A DNA stretch of 64,000 nucleotides from Hirschia sp. GTDB lineage: Bacteria > Pseudomonadota > Alphaproteobacteria > Caulobacterales > Hyphomonadaceae. Where the stretch lies: the NCBI GenBank assembly GCA_002709235.1, contig PAQI01000005.1:34312-98311 (forward strand), written 5' to 3'. This document shows, piece after piece, positions 44,368 through 52,157 of the stretch (its first letter is position 1; every line of letters starts with the position of its first letter). The notes beneath the pieces are model-generated. The model did no database searches and had not been told where the DNA came from. It worked only from the letters and a program-made list of their open reading frames with translations. A program made the position numbers and the translations under genes.

Positions 44368-46455
44368 ATGATTCAGTTGCGATTTGCAAATCAGACGCGT
44401 GTCCGGGAATTCTTCAGATACGCCCCTGTTCTTGCGTCGATAGTGCTGTGTCACACCGTTGCGGCTGCACAAACAGATCCGGAAGTGCCGCAGTCTGAAG
44501 AACAACTCAGGCTGGACGTTCAGGATGTCGTGTATGTCAGGCCATTGGGGGATCCGGGTGCCTGGACGCATATTGCATCTGAACTGGCGTCTGATCCATC
44601 AAGCGACCATCCCGCCCTTGTCATGAACACGGCACCCGGCGTGAACATTCAGATGAATTCCGGCCAGGAGCATCTGGTTTCCATTCGCTCGCCTGTTCTG
44701 ACAGGTGGAGCCGGGCAGGGCAGTTTTCTTGTCCTGATTGACGGCGTACCCACGCGCGCGCCCGCCTTCGGCAATGTGAATGCCTTGTTCGAGATTCCCT
44801 ATGAAACGGCCGCAGGCATCGAGATCGTCAGGGGCCCGGGGTCTGCGCGCTATGGGTCCAATGCCGTGCATGGCGTCATCAATGTGATCGAACGCAGTCC
44901 AGCAGATACCGAGAGCTTTGCCCAGGCCAGTATCAATACAGAAGATCGCCTGCGATTTGATGGCGTCTCAACCCGCAAAATCGGAGATCATGACTGGATG
45001 CTGGCTGGATCTGTCCTGTCAGATCCAGGCTGGCGCGAGGCATCGGGTGTTGAGCAGCAGAAGCTGACGGCGAAGCTGGACGGCAATATGGGCCCCTGGA
45101 ACTGGCTGTTGACCGTTGATGGCACCAATCTTAATCAGGAAACAGCTGGCTATATACAAGGCGAGGACGCTTACAAGGATCGCGATTTAGCCAGAAGCAA
45201 CCCCAATCCCGAGGCTTTTCGCGATGCCTGGTCAGCGCGCACCAATCTGCGCCTGCAGCGTGAATTGGGGCATGGTGAGTTGACACTGATCCCCTTCGCC
45301 CTGACCCAGCGCATGATCTTCAAACAACATTTCCTGCCCTATAAGGGGTTGGAAAAGAATGGCCATGATAGCGTCGGCCTGTTGTCTCGCTACGCCTTGA
45401 ATGCCGGAAATGTTGACTGGACGATCGGCGCAGATGCGCAATGGGCAAATGGATATCTGACGGAAACCCAGGATACCCCCTTCGGGTTCTTTCCCGGAGA
45501 CAGCCGGTTTCCGGTCGGTGTCCATTATGACTATACCGTCGAAACGATCAGTCTGGCGGGATTTGCAGAGGCACGTGTCAGGCTCGCGGAGAACTGGCGA
45601 CTTCTTGCAGGGTTGCGCGCCGAGCATCATGATTATGACTATGGTACAGATATTCCCGCCGGTGTTTTCGGACGCTTCAAGGTTGCAGCTGATCGCAGCG
45701 ACAGGTTCACGCTGATCACTCCGAAGCTGGGTGTGACCTGGAGCGCTCCTGCCGGGGTCGATATCTACGCCAATTACTCGCGCGGTGAACGTGCGCCGCA
45801 GAGCTCTGATCTGTATCGCCTGCAATCGCTTCAGGAGATTGCGGATGTTGACGTTGAAACCAATGACAGCATCGAGATTGGGATGCGCGGCCAGCTTTCA
45901 TCCGGGGTGGATTACAATCTGGCGATATATGCGATGGAAAAATCCAACTTCTTCTTTCGCGATGCCGATGGTCTCAATGTTTCTGACGGCGCAACAAATC
46001 ATGCGGGCATCGAGATCGATGCGGCCTATCGACCAGAGACCGGATGGCGCTGGTCAGGCCGGCTCAGCTATAGCGAACATGATTATGACTTTGACAGGAT
46101 CGTTGCCAATGGTTCGGAAGTGATCATGAAGGGTAACCAGATCGATACCGCGCCAAACTGGATGGGTGGCTTTTCAATCGGATATGCCTTTGACAATGTC
46201 ACCATTGATTGGGCTGTCGAGCATGTCGGCCGCTATTATTCCGATGCCGCAAACCAGCATGACTATCCGGGCCACACTCTTCATGATCTCCGGGCAAACT
46301 GGCAGCTGAACGATGCCCTATCGCTGTTTGCGAGTGTCCAGAACGTCACGGACGAACGCTATGCAGACCGGGCCGATTATGCCTTCGGGGAAGATCGCTA
46401 TTTTCCGGGCGAAGAAAGACGCGCAACTTTCGGCCTGCGAATATCGGACCAATAA
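44368..46455 (+). CDS. TonB-dependent outer-membrane receptor
   Basis: This 695-residue protein has a signal peptide (ends near AAAQT, about residue 36), a TonB-dependent plug domain (residues 60-175: VSIRSPVLTGGAGQGSFLVLIDGVPTRAPAFGNVNALFEIP and IEIVRGPGSARYGSNAVHGVINVI, in segments), and a beta-barrel with repeated aromatic-rich strands. PKLGVTWSAPAGVDIYANYSRGERAPQSSDLYRLQ and VQNVTDERYADRADYAFGEDRYFPGEERRATFGLRI fit the barrel C-terminus. Substrates for such receptors are siderophores, cobalamin or carbohydrates, and none can be named here. GGAAAG precedes the ATG. Confidence 0.93.
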   Translation: MIQLRFANQTRVREFFRYAPVLASIVLCHTVAAAQTDPEVPQSEEQLRLDVQDVVYVRPLGDPGAWTHIASELASDPSSDHPALVMNTAPGVNIQMNSGQEHLVSIRSPVLTGGAGQGSFLVLIDGVPTRAPAFGNVNALFEIPYETAAGIEIVRGPGSARYGSNAVHGVINVIERSPADTESFAQASINTEDRLRFDGVSTRKIGDHDWMLAGSVLSDPGWREASGVEQQKLTAKLDGNMGPWNWLLTVDGTNLNQETAGYIQGEDAYKDRDLARSNPNPEAFRDAWSARTNLRLQRELGHGELTLIPFALTQRMIFKQHFLPYKGLEKNGHDSVGLLSRYALNAGNVDWTIGADAQWANGYLTETQDTPFGFFPGDSRFPVGVHYDYTVETISLAGFAEARVRLAENWRLLAGLRAEHHDYDYGTDIPAGVFGRFKVAADRSDRFTLITPKLGVTWSAPAGVDIYANYSRGERAPQSSDLYRLQSLQEIADVDVETNDSIEIGMRGQLSSGVDYNLAIYAMEKSNFFFRDADGLNVSDGATNHAGIEIDAAYRPETGWRWSGRLSYSEHDYDFDRIVANGSEVIMKGNQIDTAPNWMGGFSIGYAFDNVTIDWAVEHVGRYYSDAANQHDYPGHTLHDLRANWQLNDALSLFASVQNVTDERYADRADYAFGEDRYFPGEERRATFGLRISDQ

Positions 46456-46526
46456 TGGCGTCTGCGGTCCTCTCATGACAGAGAAACTGGGCGTCAGCCA
46501 GCCAACCTCAACCTGTAGCGAGCACT
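46456..46526. other. Junction segment at the left border of the accessory island
   Basis: Directly after the TonB-receptor stop the plus strand reads TGGCGTCTGCGG. On the minus strand that is CGCAGACGCCA, which would pair at six of seven positions with the acceptor strand GTCTCCG of the truncated tRNA-Arg at 48905-48948 and ends in CCA. It may be the lost 3' acceptor end of that tRNA, but no T-arm is visible beside it, so this is only a suggestion. Confidence 0.35.
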
Positions 46527-46718
46527 TTCAAGTTTATCGCCCAGAGCAACCCGAAGAAGCCCGGCAGCAAAGCACACACGCGCTATGACGCGCTGTTGAA
46601 GGCAGGGAAGACCGACAAGGTATCGCTCGAAAACGCCCTGAAGGCTGGCTACACGAAAGCTGACTTCGCCCACGACAGGGAGAAGGGGTTTGTGGGAATG
46701 TCTGAGACTCGCTCATGA
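46527..46718 (+). pseudogene. Remnant of a phage/plasmid-type protein
   Basis: A 63-codon open stretch reads FKFIAQSNPKKPGSKAHTRY at its start and ends ALKAGYTKADFAHDREKGFVGM...RS. It resembles the repeated pattern QSNPK+PGSKS..RY..Y....T...AL..GAT..D..WD...GF seen in many phage- and plasmid-borne small proteins. No start codon with a ribosome-binding site precedes it; the frame closes upstream near 46473. It therefore looks like the 3' end of a decayed mobile-element gene. Confidence 0.5.
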
Positions 46719-46988
46719 TTCAAAAATGCAATCAAGCTGGCTTGCTTAATTGGGTGCATATTGAAGCAATACATGCTTGTTGTATGAATGGTGCGTGGGG
46801 AGATCTTGGGGTCTCTTTTGAATAATAAACAAAAACAATAAGTTAAAACAAAATTATTCTTTTTGTTTTGCGCTTGGTTGATGCGTAAAAGAATCAAGAT
46901 TTAGAATTTCTTTGAAAAAATTTGAATCGCTGTCTTGAATTTCTGGTTGTGCTGCATAAGTGCAATTGGAAATTAGAGGAGCTTTGAT
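46719..46988. promoter_or_regulatory. AT-rich leader of the three-gene accessory operon
   Basis: This 270-base stretch is strikingly AT-rich compared with the rest of the window. It contains a short inverted repeat (AAAACAAAA, then TTTTTGTTTT after six bases, near 46845-46870) and ends in TTAGAGGAG, a good ribosome-binding site for the ATG at 46989. It should hold the operon promoter. No gene is evident in it. Confidence 0.55.
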
Positions 46989-47516
46989 ATGAGCGCGACA
47001 GATCAGGCAGGAGATGAGTTTTCTGCCATCAAGAATATTCACGCCGAACTGCATCCGCTGTCACCGGACGCCAGAGCGCGCGTGGTAAAATATTTGGTTG
47101 ATCTATTCGAGGTGGAGATATCGGGTGGCGTCTCGGGAAAATCGAACCCTGAGAAGCCTATTGCAGCTAAAGAAGCACCTGATGCAGCTGATCAGGCGGG
47201 CTTCGATACCTTCGCTGAGTTGTTCGATGCGGCTGACCCTCAGACCAACTCCGATAAGGCGCTCGTTGCGGGCTACTGGTTGCAGAAGTTTGAAAAAGTA
47301 GAAGGATTTGACTCGCAGTCGGCGAACAAGTTGCTCAAGAATTTGGGGCACGGTCTTGCAAACATAACTTCAGCATTGACGGCGCTGAAGGATCAAAAGC
47401 CGGCACTCGCACTACAGTTGAAAAAGAGTGGATCAAGTCAACAGGCTCGTAAGTTGTACAAGGTTACAGTTGCTGGGTTCAAGGCAATCGAAGACATGAT
47501 GCAGAAAGGGGACTAG
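46989..47516 (+). CDS. Accessory-operon protein 1: C-terminal winged-helix-like domain, unknown function
   Basis: I recognise no named family. The 175-residue protein has an acidic, helical N-terminal part (residues 1-45), a Lys/Pro/Ala linker, and a C-terminal domain (about 70-172) with helical pattern ALVAGYWLQKFEKVEGFDSQ, NKLLKNLGHGLANITSAL, and the strand-like QQARKLYKVTVAGFKAIEDM. This looks like a winged helix of the type also seen in the next gene (residues 75-165) and in the N-terminal part of the third. Base use is AT-richer than the flanking genes. AGAGGAG precedes the ATG. The gene ends one base before the next start, so all three are translationally linked. Confidence 0.82.
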   Translation: MSATDQAGDEFSAIKNIHAELHPLSPDARARVVKYLVDLFEVEISGGVSGKSNPEKPIAAKEAPDAADQAGFDTFAELFDAADPQTNSDKALVAGYWLQKFEKVEGFDSQSANKLLKNLGHGLANITSALTALKDQKPALALQLKKSGSSQQARKLYKVTVAGFKAIEDMMQKGD

Positions 47517-47517
47517 A

Positions 47518-48021
47518 ATGGGCATCAACAAGGTAAGGCTAAAGCTTGGCCATGCTGAAGTGGAATTGGAGGGTGACCAAGACAACCTTCACGAGGAAGC
47601 CATCGGAATTCTCGAGCAGATGGCGCAACTTGCTCCACCTGTTTCAGAACCGCCTCTCCAGGCGGTCGAAGCAGAGCGGCCTTTTGCGGCGATTGATTCA
47701 AAGCAAACCGGACATGGGTATGATTTTTCCGTAGACATGATCGCAACCCATCTGGGCGGCAGGTCCGCCCCTGAGTTGGCCAAGTCGGCATGTGCTTACT
47801 TGCACTTCGTTGAAAGTAAACGTGAGTTTGATCGAACCGAAATTCACACAGCTATGAAAGAAGCTACGTCATATTATCAAGAAAACATGCTTAGAAATAT
47901 GGGGCAAACATTGAATTCTCTTGTGAAAAGCGGCGTTCTTCTCGCTCGATCAGGAAAGAAATATTCAATTTCCAGCAACGCTAAGCAGGCCATGGAAGAG
48001 AAACTTGCTGGACTTGAGTGA
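47518..48021 (+). CDS. Accessory-operon protein 2: beta-rich N-terminus plus winged-helix-like domain
   Basis: This 167-residue protein of unknown function starts with a short beta-rich motif (INKVRLKLGHAEVELEGD, residues 3-20), like the opening of other uncharacterised proteins that read KxGxxExExEGD. A linker follows. The C-terminal domain (70-165) has AKSACAYLHFVESKREFDRTEI, MKEATSYYQENMLRNMGQTL, and KKYSISSNAKQAMEEKL. Its order of helices and a final YxhTxxG-like wing parallels the C-terminal domain of protein 1. AAGGGG in the end of the preceding gene acts as ribosome-binding site. The gene overlaps the third by 17 bases. Confidence 0.82.
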   Translation: MGINKVRLKLGHAEVELEGDQDNLHEEAIGILEQMAQLAPPVSEPPLQAVEAERPFAAIDSKQTGHGYDFSVDMIATHLGGRSAPELAKSACAYLHFVESKREFDRTEIHTAMKEATSYYQENMLRNMGQTLNSLVKSGVLLARSGKKYSISSNAKQAMEEKLAGLE

Positions 48022-48733
48022 TCTGAAAAAGTGGCTGCATCGGGACTCCAGCGCTGAAGACAAGCTTCTTGCTGTATTGGCGACGTTCGAGGTTGGCTGT
48101 CAGGTAAAAGACATAAAAGTTCGTGCTACCGAGGCAGGCTTCCTAATTCCCAAAAATTGGAACATATCCCAAATTCTAGGTCGTTCCCAAGGAAAAGCAA
48201 TTCGAACACCAACCGGATGGGAAATAGGCGAGTTAGGCGAAGAGAGGTTGGTCGAAATCGGTATCCTGGGCAAGAATCCGGCTGTTGAAAGAGTGGCGGT
48301 TGAGCTTCGAGCGTACATAAACCGAATAAAAGACGAAGACACGCGCCGCTTTCTTTCTGAGGCGGTGCATTGTTATGAATTTAAGCTTTACCGATCGGCC
48401 ATCGTTATGTCGTGGCTGGGAGCTGTAGCGATACTGCAGCGCAAAGTAGTAGAAGATCATTTGGCAGAATTTAATGCCGAGGCGACGCGTAGAAAAAACA
48501 ACAAGTGGAAAGTGGCAAAGTCGGCGGATGACTTGGGGTTGATGCAAGAGCGAGAATTTTTGGATGTTCTGCAATCGCTCTCTATTATTGGCAAAAATGT
48601 AAAATCAGAACTGGTTCATTGTCTGGATAGAAGAAACAGTTGCGGGCATCCAAATAGCTTTAAGCTGTCCGAAAATGTTGTCGCTGCCCATGTCGAAACG
48701 TTGATGCTCAATGTCTACACTCGGTTCTCATGA
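48005..48733 (+). CDS. Accessory-operon protein 3: winged-helix-like plus HEPN-type RNase domain
   Basis: The 242-residue protein has an N-terminal winged-helix-like domain (about 15-85: AEDKLLAVLATFEVG, PKNWNISQILGRS, RTPTGWEIGELGEERL). The C-terminal all-helical part (about 95-242) resembles HEPN domains: the first long helix SEAVHCYEFKLYRSAIVMSW and, near the end, LDRRNSCGHPNS with R210-N211...H215, the RNxxxH motif that is the catalytic signature of HEPN RNases. Only non-ATG starts are available (TTG 48005, or TTG 48014); both overlap the preceding gene, so coupling is expected. Toxin-like RNase action is inference from the motif. Confidence 0.82.
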   Translation: MLDLSDLKKWLHRDSSAEDKLLAVLATFEVGCQVKDIKVRATEAGFLIPKNWNISQILGRSQGKAIRTPTGWEIGELGEERLVEIGILGKNPAVERVAVELRAYINRIKDEDTRRFLSEAVHCYEFKLYRSAIVMSWLGAVAILQRKVVEDHLAEFNAEATRRKNNKWKVAKSADDLGLMQEREFLDVLQSLSIIGKNVKSELVHCLDRRNSCGHPNSFKLSENVVAAHVETLMLNVYTRFS

Positions 48734-48746
48734 TATCATTGAAAAC

Positions 48747-48823
48747 TGGCGACCCCGGCAGGACTCTAACCTGCGACCTATCGCTTAGGAGGCGATTGCT
48801 CTATACAACTGAGCTACGGGGCC
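48747..48823 (-). tRNA. tRNA-Arg (anticodon CCT)
   Basis: On the minus strand the cloverleaf reads GGCCCCG (acceptor), GCTC..GAGC (D arm), ATCGC-CTCCTAA-GCGAT (anticodon arm, anticodon CCT), GCAGG-TTAGAGT-CCTGC (T arm), CGGGGTC and GCCA. All stems pair (one G-U in the acceptor) and the CCA is encoded. The T-loop begins TTAGAGT rather than TTCGA, a small deviation. The 3' end faces the accessory island, the usual orientation for integrase sites. Confidence 0.95.
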
Positions 48824-48904
48824 ATTAGTTTCCCGGAAGTTTCTAGCCTCCAGAGTTGAGTGCGTCAACGCCTTGTAATTGCTCGGATATTTCGTGAAAG
48901 AACA

Positions 48905-48948
48905 ACCGCTTAGGAGGCGGCTGCTCTATACAGCTGAGCTACGGAGAC
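48905..48948 (-). pseudogene. Truncated second tRNA-Arg (CCT), 5' part only
   Basis: On the minus strand GTCTCCG, TA, GCTC-AGCTGTATA-GAGC, A, and GCCGC-CTCCTAA-GCGGT form acceptor 5' strand, D arm and anticodon arm of another tRNA-Arg(CCT). The anticodon stem is different from the intact gene but paired by compensating changes, so it is not a simple duplicate. No T arm or acceptor 3' strand follows before the intact tRNA 81 bases away. It looks like the relic of an original tRNA gene cut by integration. Confidence 0.7.
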
Positions 48949-49007
48949 GCACTGCGGGGTCTTTTAGGGTGTTGTGGTGCGCTTGGCCAGTGCGTTTGAG
49001 GCGTCTC

Positions 49008-49838
49008 TCAGTTTTCCGGAGTCCTGGCTTTTGCAAGTTCAGCATCCAGCGAGGCGCGCTGCTCGCGGGTCAGAGCGGCGCGGGCGACCTGAAAGGTGTG
49101 AATGCCGAACACCAGCGCGCCGGATTTGGGTAGTTTCATGATGGTCTGATACTCCACCCGCATGAACCAGGGCTTGTTCGCGGTGAAGGGTTTGATCTCT
49201 TTTTCACGGCGCGGCTGGTAGAGCGTGGGATCATTATAGCGCAGCCAGTTCGCGCGCCAGACCGGCGAGGCAGGGGCCAGATTGTCAATGATGCGCTGAA
49301 CACGCCGCGCCATCGCGTGATCATATTCGGTGACCGGATCGTGGATCGCGGAGAGGGGACGACCTGTTTTCTGCGAGAGTGTCCAGCTGGCTGGAAAACA
49401 CAATATACCGCCGTCAAGCACATGCTCGCCGCGCGGGCCGGGAGTCAGGATCAGCAAATCCTCCTGCACCAGTCGCGCAAGCAGCTTGAGCGGATCGTCC
49501 AGGTCCAGCGGAACCTCGATTCCATCAGGTCGCTGCAGGGCTGCAACATCACCCGACGCCGACATGACAGGTTGATAGCCATCATCCCGCCGCAACAGGC
49601 GCAAGACGGCCTGTAGTAGCTCATGGGCAGCGCCAGCAGGTGCTGATGCAATCACCTGTGCGCGCTTGAGGGCGACCAGCCGGTCGCGCTGCGCCATCTG
49701 CTGATCAAACGCATCATCGCGAAACAGCCATTTTCCGTCGCGCACGGGCTGCACGCCGGGAAGGCGTCGCGTTGCTGGCGTCATCCACGGGGCGATGGGC
49801 AGGTGAGATTGGCAGATCGGGCTTTCATCCATGAGCAT
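49008..49838 (-). CDS. DUF3445 protein (heme-dependent oxidative N-demethylase-like)
   Basis: This 276-residue protein matches DUF3445, a family that includes a heme-dependent oxidative N-demethylase subunit. Typical segments are HLPIAPWMTPATRRLPGVQPV (in segments), the VPLDLDDPLKLLARLVQEDLLIL stretch, CFPASWTLSQKTGRPLSAIHDPVTEYD, and the final FMRVEYQTIMKLPKSGALVFGIHTF. The histidine in SAIHDPV is probably functional. Two ATG codons (49838, 49832) are possible starts. It stands alone, beside the truncated tRNA. Confidence 0.88.
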   Translation of the reverse strand: MLMDESPICQSHLPIAPWMTPATRRLPGVQPVRDGKWLFRDDAFDQQMAQRDRLVALKRAQVIASAPAGAAHELLQAVLRLLRRDDGYQPVMSASGDVAALQRPDGIEVPLDLDDPLKLLARLVQEDLLILTPGPRGEHVLDGGILCFPASWTLSQKTGRPLSAIHDPVTEYDHAMARRVQRIIDNLAPASPVWRANWLRYNDPTLYQPRREKEIKPFTANKPWFMRVEYQTIMKLPKSGALVFGIHTFQVARAALTREQRASLDAELAKARTPEN

Positions 49839-49953
49839 AGTAAAACGCCTATTCGTGTCTCTTCGCCAGCTACTTTTTTGTGTGTTCGGCGACAGCTTTT
49901 CGTCTCGCCTGCGTTTCAGTCTGTGGAAAAGCTAGGCTGGAGGTGAAGATTTC

Positions 49954-50505
49954 ATGGTGAAGAACAAGACGCAGCGATTGGCACTGCTGACAATGGGCGC
50001 ATGCCTGATTCTGACAGCATGTGCAGGCGGATCAAAACGCCCGCCAGAGCGTGAAAATCGTGGCGGCCCTGGTGGCCGTGAAATGGCGAATGCAGGGTCA
50101 TTCGCGCAGCCGGTCGCACTTTTTTTCGCCGGAATGGAACGCGATGGCGACATGTTCGTTTCTACACAGGAAATGCTTGATGGCGTCGACGCGGCCTGGA
50201 TCGCGGCAGCCCAGCCAGATGGCATACGTGCGCTGGATTATTCCGATTGGGCTCTGCTGGCCCTTGGATCAAGCGATGCGCACCCCGCCTATGTGGCCTT
50301 CGATACGAATTTCGACGGTCGCATCACGGCAGACGAGTTTAGAGAACGTTTCCAGCAGGAATTTCGCCTGATGGATTCGAACAGGGACGGTGTTCTGGCG
50401 AGAATTGAAATGGTCGCCCGCATTCAGCGCCAGAACACCGGTCCTGATAATTCAAGATCCTCATCAGAAGGCGGACAGAGACGCCCACCACCCGGAGGAC
50501 GCTAG
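49954..50505 (+). CDS. EF-hand lipoprotein
   Basis: This 183-residue protein starts with a lipoprotein signal peptide (residues 1-22) ending in the lipobox LTAC, so it should be lipid-anchored. The body contains two EF-hand-like calcium loops: DTNFDGRITADEF and DSNRDGVLARIEM. A third degenerate one (ERDGDMFVSTQEM) lies earlier. The C-terminus is a Pro/Gly/Arg tail. GGAGGTGAAG precedes the ATG. Role unknown; calcium binding is inference from the loops. Confidence 0.88.
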   Translation: MVKNKTQRLALLTMGACLILTACAGGSKRPPERENRGGPGGREMANAGSFAQPVALFFAGMERDGDMFVSTQEMLDGVDAAWIAAAQPDGIRALDYSDWALLALGSSDAHPAYVAFDTNFDGRITADEFRERFQQEFRLMDSNRDGVLARIEMVARIQRQNTGPDNSRSSSEGGQRRPPPGGR

Positions 50506-50513
50506 CGTCCGGA

Positions 50514-52127
50514 TCAGGACCGCGCTGCGCTTTCATGCGCCTTGAGCACATAAGCCAGAATATCGTTGAAATGGCGGTCCGATAGTTCCTGCGGTGGAGT
50601 TGGCGGCGGAGCTGTCAGAATCACCGGACAGATATCAGGTCGGCGATCCGGGTGTGTGGCCGAGCGCTCAAGGGCATAGCGCCATTCCTTGGCCACCCAT
50701 TCGGATTTGGCAGAACTCTCAGACCAGAACAGGTAAAAGGCGTCTGCATCATCGATGTGGCGGTAAAGCTCATTTGCCCAACGGTCGCCGGGTGCCAGGT
50801 CCAGCACATCCTGAAACACTTCCAGACCGGCAGCCTGAAGCCCCTGAACCCTCTTGAGAACTTCAACGCGGTCCTGTGAGGAATAGGACACGAAGGCGCG
50901 CCTGTAACGTTGCAGGGGAACATATGCCCCATCTTCATTGGCGACATCCGCATCCGGGGTCAGCACAATACGCCAGACAGCCGATGCGACAGGCACGCCA
51001 TCCAGCGCCACCTGAAGCTTGGCGAGTGTCGACACTGCCTCTTCCTGTGCGGGAACCGTGACGATGAATTGCAATGGCTCGATATCACCGCGCCAGACAA
51101 AGGCCTGAACTGGCTGGTCTATGGTCGCACTGGGGATGTCGAGTGAAGCCGTTATGATCTGCCCTTGCTGAACCGCCTGACGCAAGGTCTTCGTCACGCG
51201 CCTTTGAGCTTGCGGGTCTATGGCCGCAGCAATGGACGCAACATCGTCTGCCTGGTCATCGACATGAAAGATGGTTTGCAGGATGAAGGCCTGATCAGGC
51301 TGTACCCGTTGGGGCGTGAAGACAGACACATCCACGTAACTTGGCGGAGCAATGGGCGGGGGTGGTTCACTCGCGCCGCCGGGGGCGTTCGACGCATCCT
51401 GACGCTTGAGAGCATCCAGCGCATTGTCGAAGGCATCATCATCATCCGCTTCAAAGGGATCATTTGCGGGCGTTTCCGATATGGTCGAACCATATGGATC
51501 GAGTTTGGACAGAGGCGCATCGATGGAAGGGGGAGCATCATGAGGAGGCAGGGCTGGCAGATCGTCCAGATCGTCTTCTTCGAGACTTAACCCATCACTT
51601 TCCTCGAATATCTCCGCTTCAAGCATGGCATCGATTTGTGCAACCGCCTCATCGGATAGCGGCTGGTCGCCGACCCATGATGTGTCGATTTCGATATCCG
51701 GTTCCTCATCGGCCATGAAATCATCCACGACGTCCGCAGCTGCAGGCGAGGGTGCGGTATATTCCTCACTGGGAGCAGAGATATCGGCGGTTTCACGCGA
51801 TACGAGCTCTGGCTCATCGATGACGACAGATGGCTTTTCAGCGGCTGGCGGTGCAGGCGCTGGTTCGGGAGCGGATGGCTTGGCAGCTGCGGAACGCTTC
51901 TTTTCCGATTTGAATATGTCAGGCTCGCCACGTTTTTCGACGACATCGGCTTGCGATGATGCGGGTGCTTCGAATTTGCGCTTTGGCAACATCATGCGAA
52001 CGAGCGTGACCAGCAGCCACAAGGCGGCAACCGCTGCAGCCCCGGCCATCACGGCATCGACGCGCAGAGGATGTGCGGAGGCCCATTGAGTAATGGCCTC
52101 GCGCCAACTTTCCATGACTTCATTCAT
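50514..52127 (-). CDS. Membrane-anchored protein with C-terminal TIR domain
   Basis: This 537-residue protein has one membrane segment (about residues 24-46), a long acidic Pro/Ala/Ser-rich linker (70-250), a beta-rich module (about 265-395: YVDVSVFTPQRVQPDQAFILQTIFH and VQAFVWRGDIEPLQFIVTVP, in segments), and a C-terminal TIR domain (409-537). The TIR domain starts RRAFVSYSSQDR. It has QDVLDLAPGDRW, and SSAKSEWVAKEW containing Glu481, at the position of the catalytic glutamate of NAD-consuming TIRs. The middle module is one I recall next to TIR or caspase-like domains in other bacteria. NADase or scaffold activity is inference. AGAGGTGA precedes the ATG. Confidence 0.87.
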   Translation of the reverse strand: MNEVMESWREAITQWASAHPLRVDAVMAGAAAVAALWLLVTLVRMMLPKRKFEAPASSQADVVEKRGEPDIFKSEKKRSAAAKPSAPEPAPAPPAAEKPSVVIDEPELVSRETADISAPSEEYTAPSPAAADVVDDFMADEEPDIEIDTSWVGDQPLSDEAVAQIDAMLEAEIFEESDGLSLEEDDLDDLPALPPHDAPPSIDAPLSKLDPYGSTISETPANDPFEADDDDAFDNALDALKRQDASNAPGGASEPPPPIAPPSYVDVSVFTPQRVQPDQAFILQTIFHVDDQADDVASIAAAIDPQAQRRVTKTLRQAVQQGQIITASLDIPSATIDQPVQAFVWRGDIEPLQFIVTVPAQEEAVSTLAKLQVALDGVPVASAVWRIVLTPDADVANEDGAYVPLQRYRRAFVSYSSQDRVEVLKRVQGLQAAGLEVFQDVLDLAPGDRWANELYRHIDDADAFYLFWSESSAKSEWVAKEWRYALERSATHPDRRPDICPVILTAPPPTPPQELSDRHFNDILAYVLKAHESAARS

Positions 52128-52157
52128 GACGGGTCACCTCTACTCGGCCCGTTACCA

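Noticed and set aside
46456-46526. Direct repeat of the intact tRNA-Arg 3' end at the left island border, as a classical attL/attR pair
   Set aside because: Only TGGCG is shared with the intact tRNA end; the match is better with the acceptor of the truncated tRNA, so a standard att duplication is not supported.
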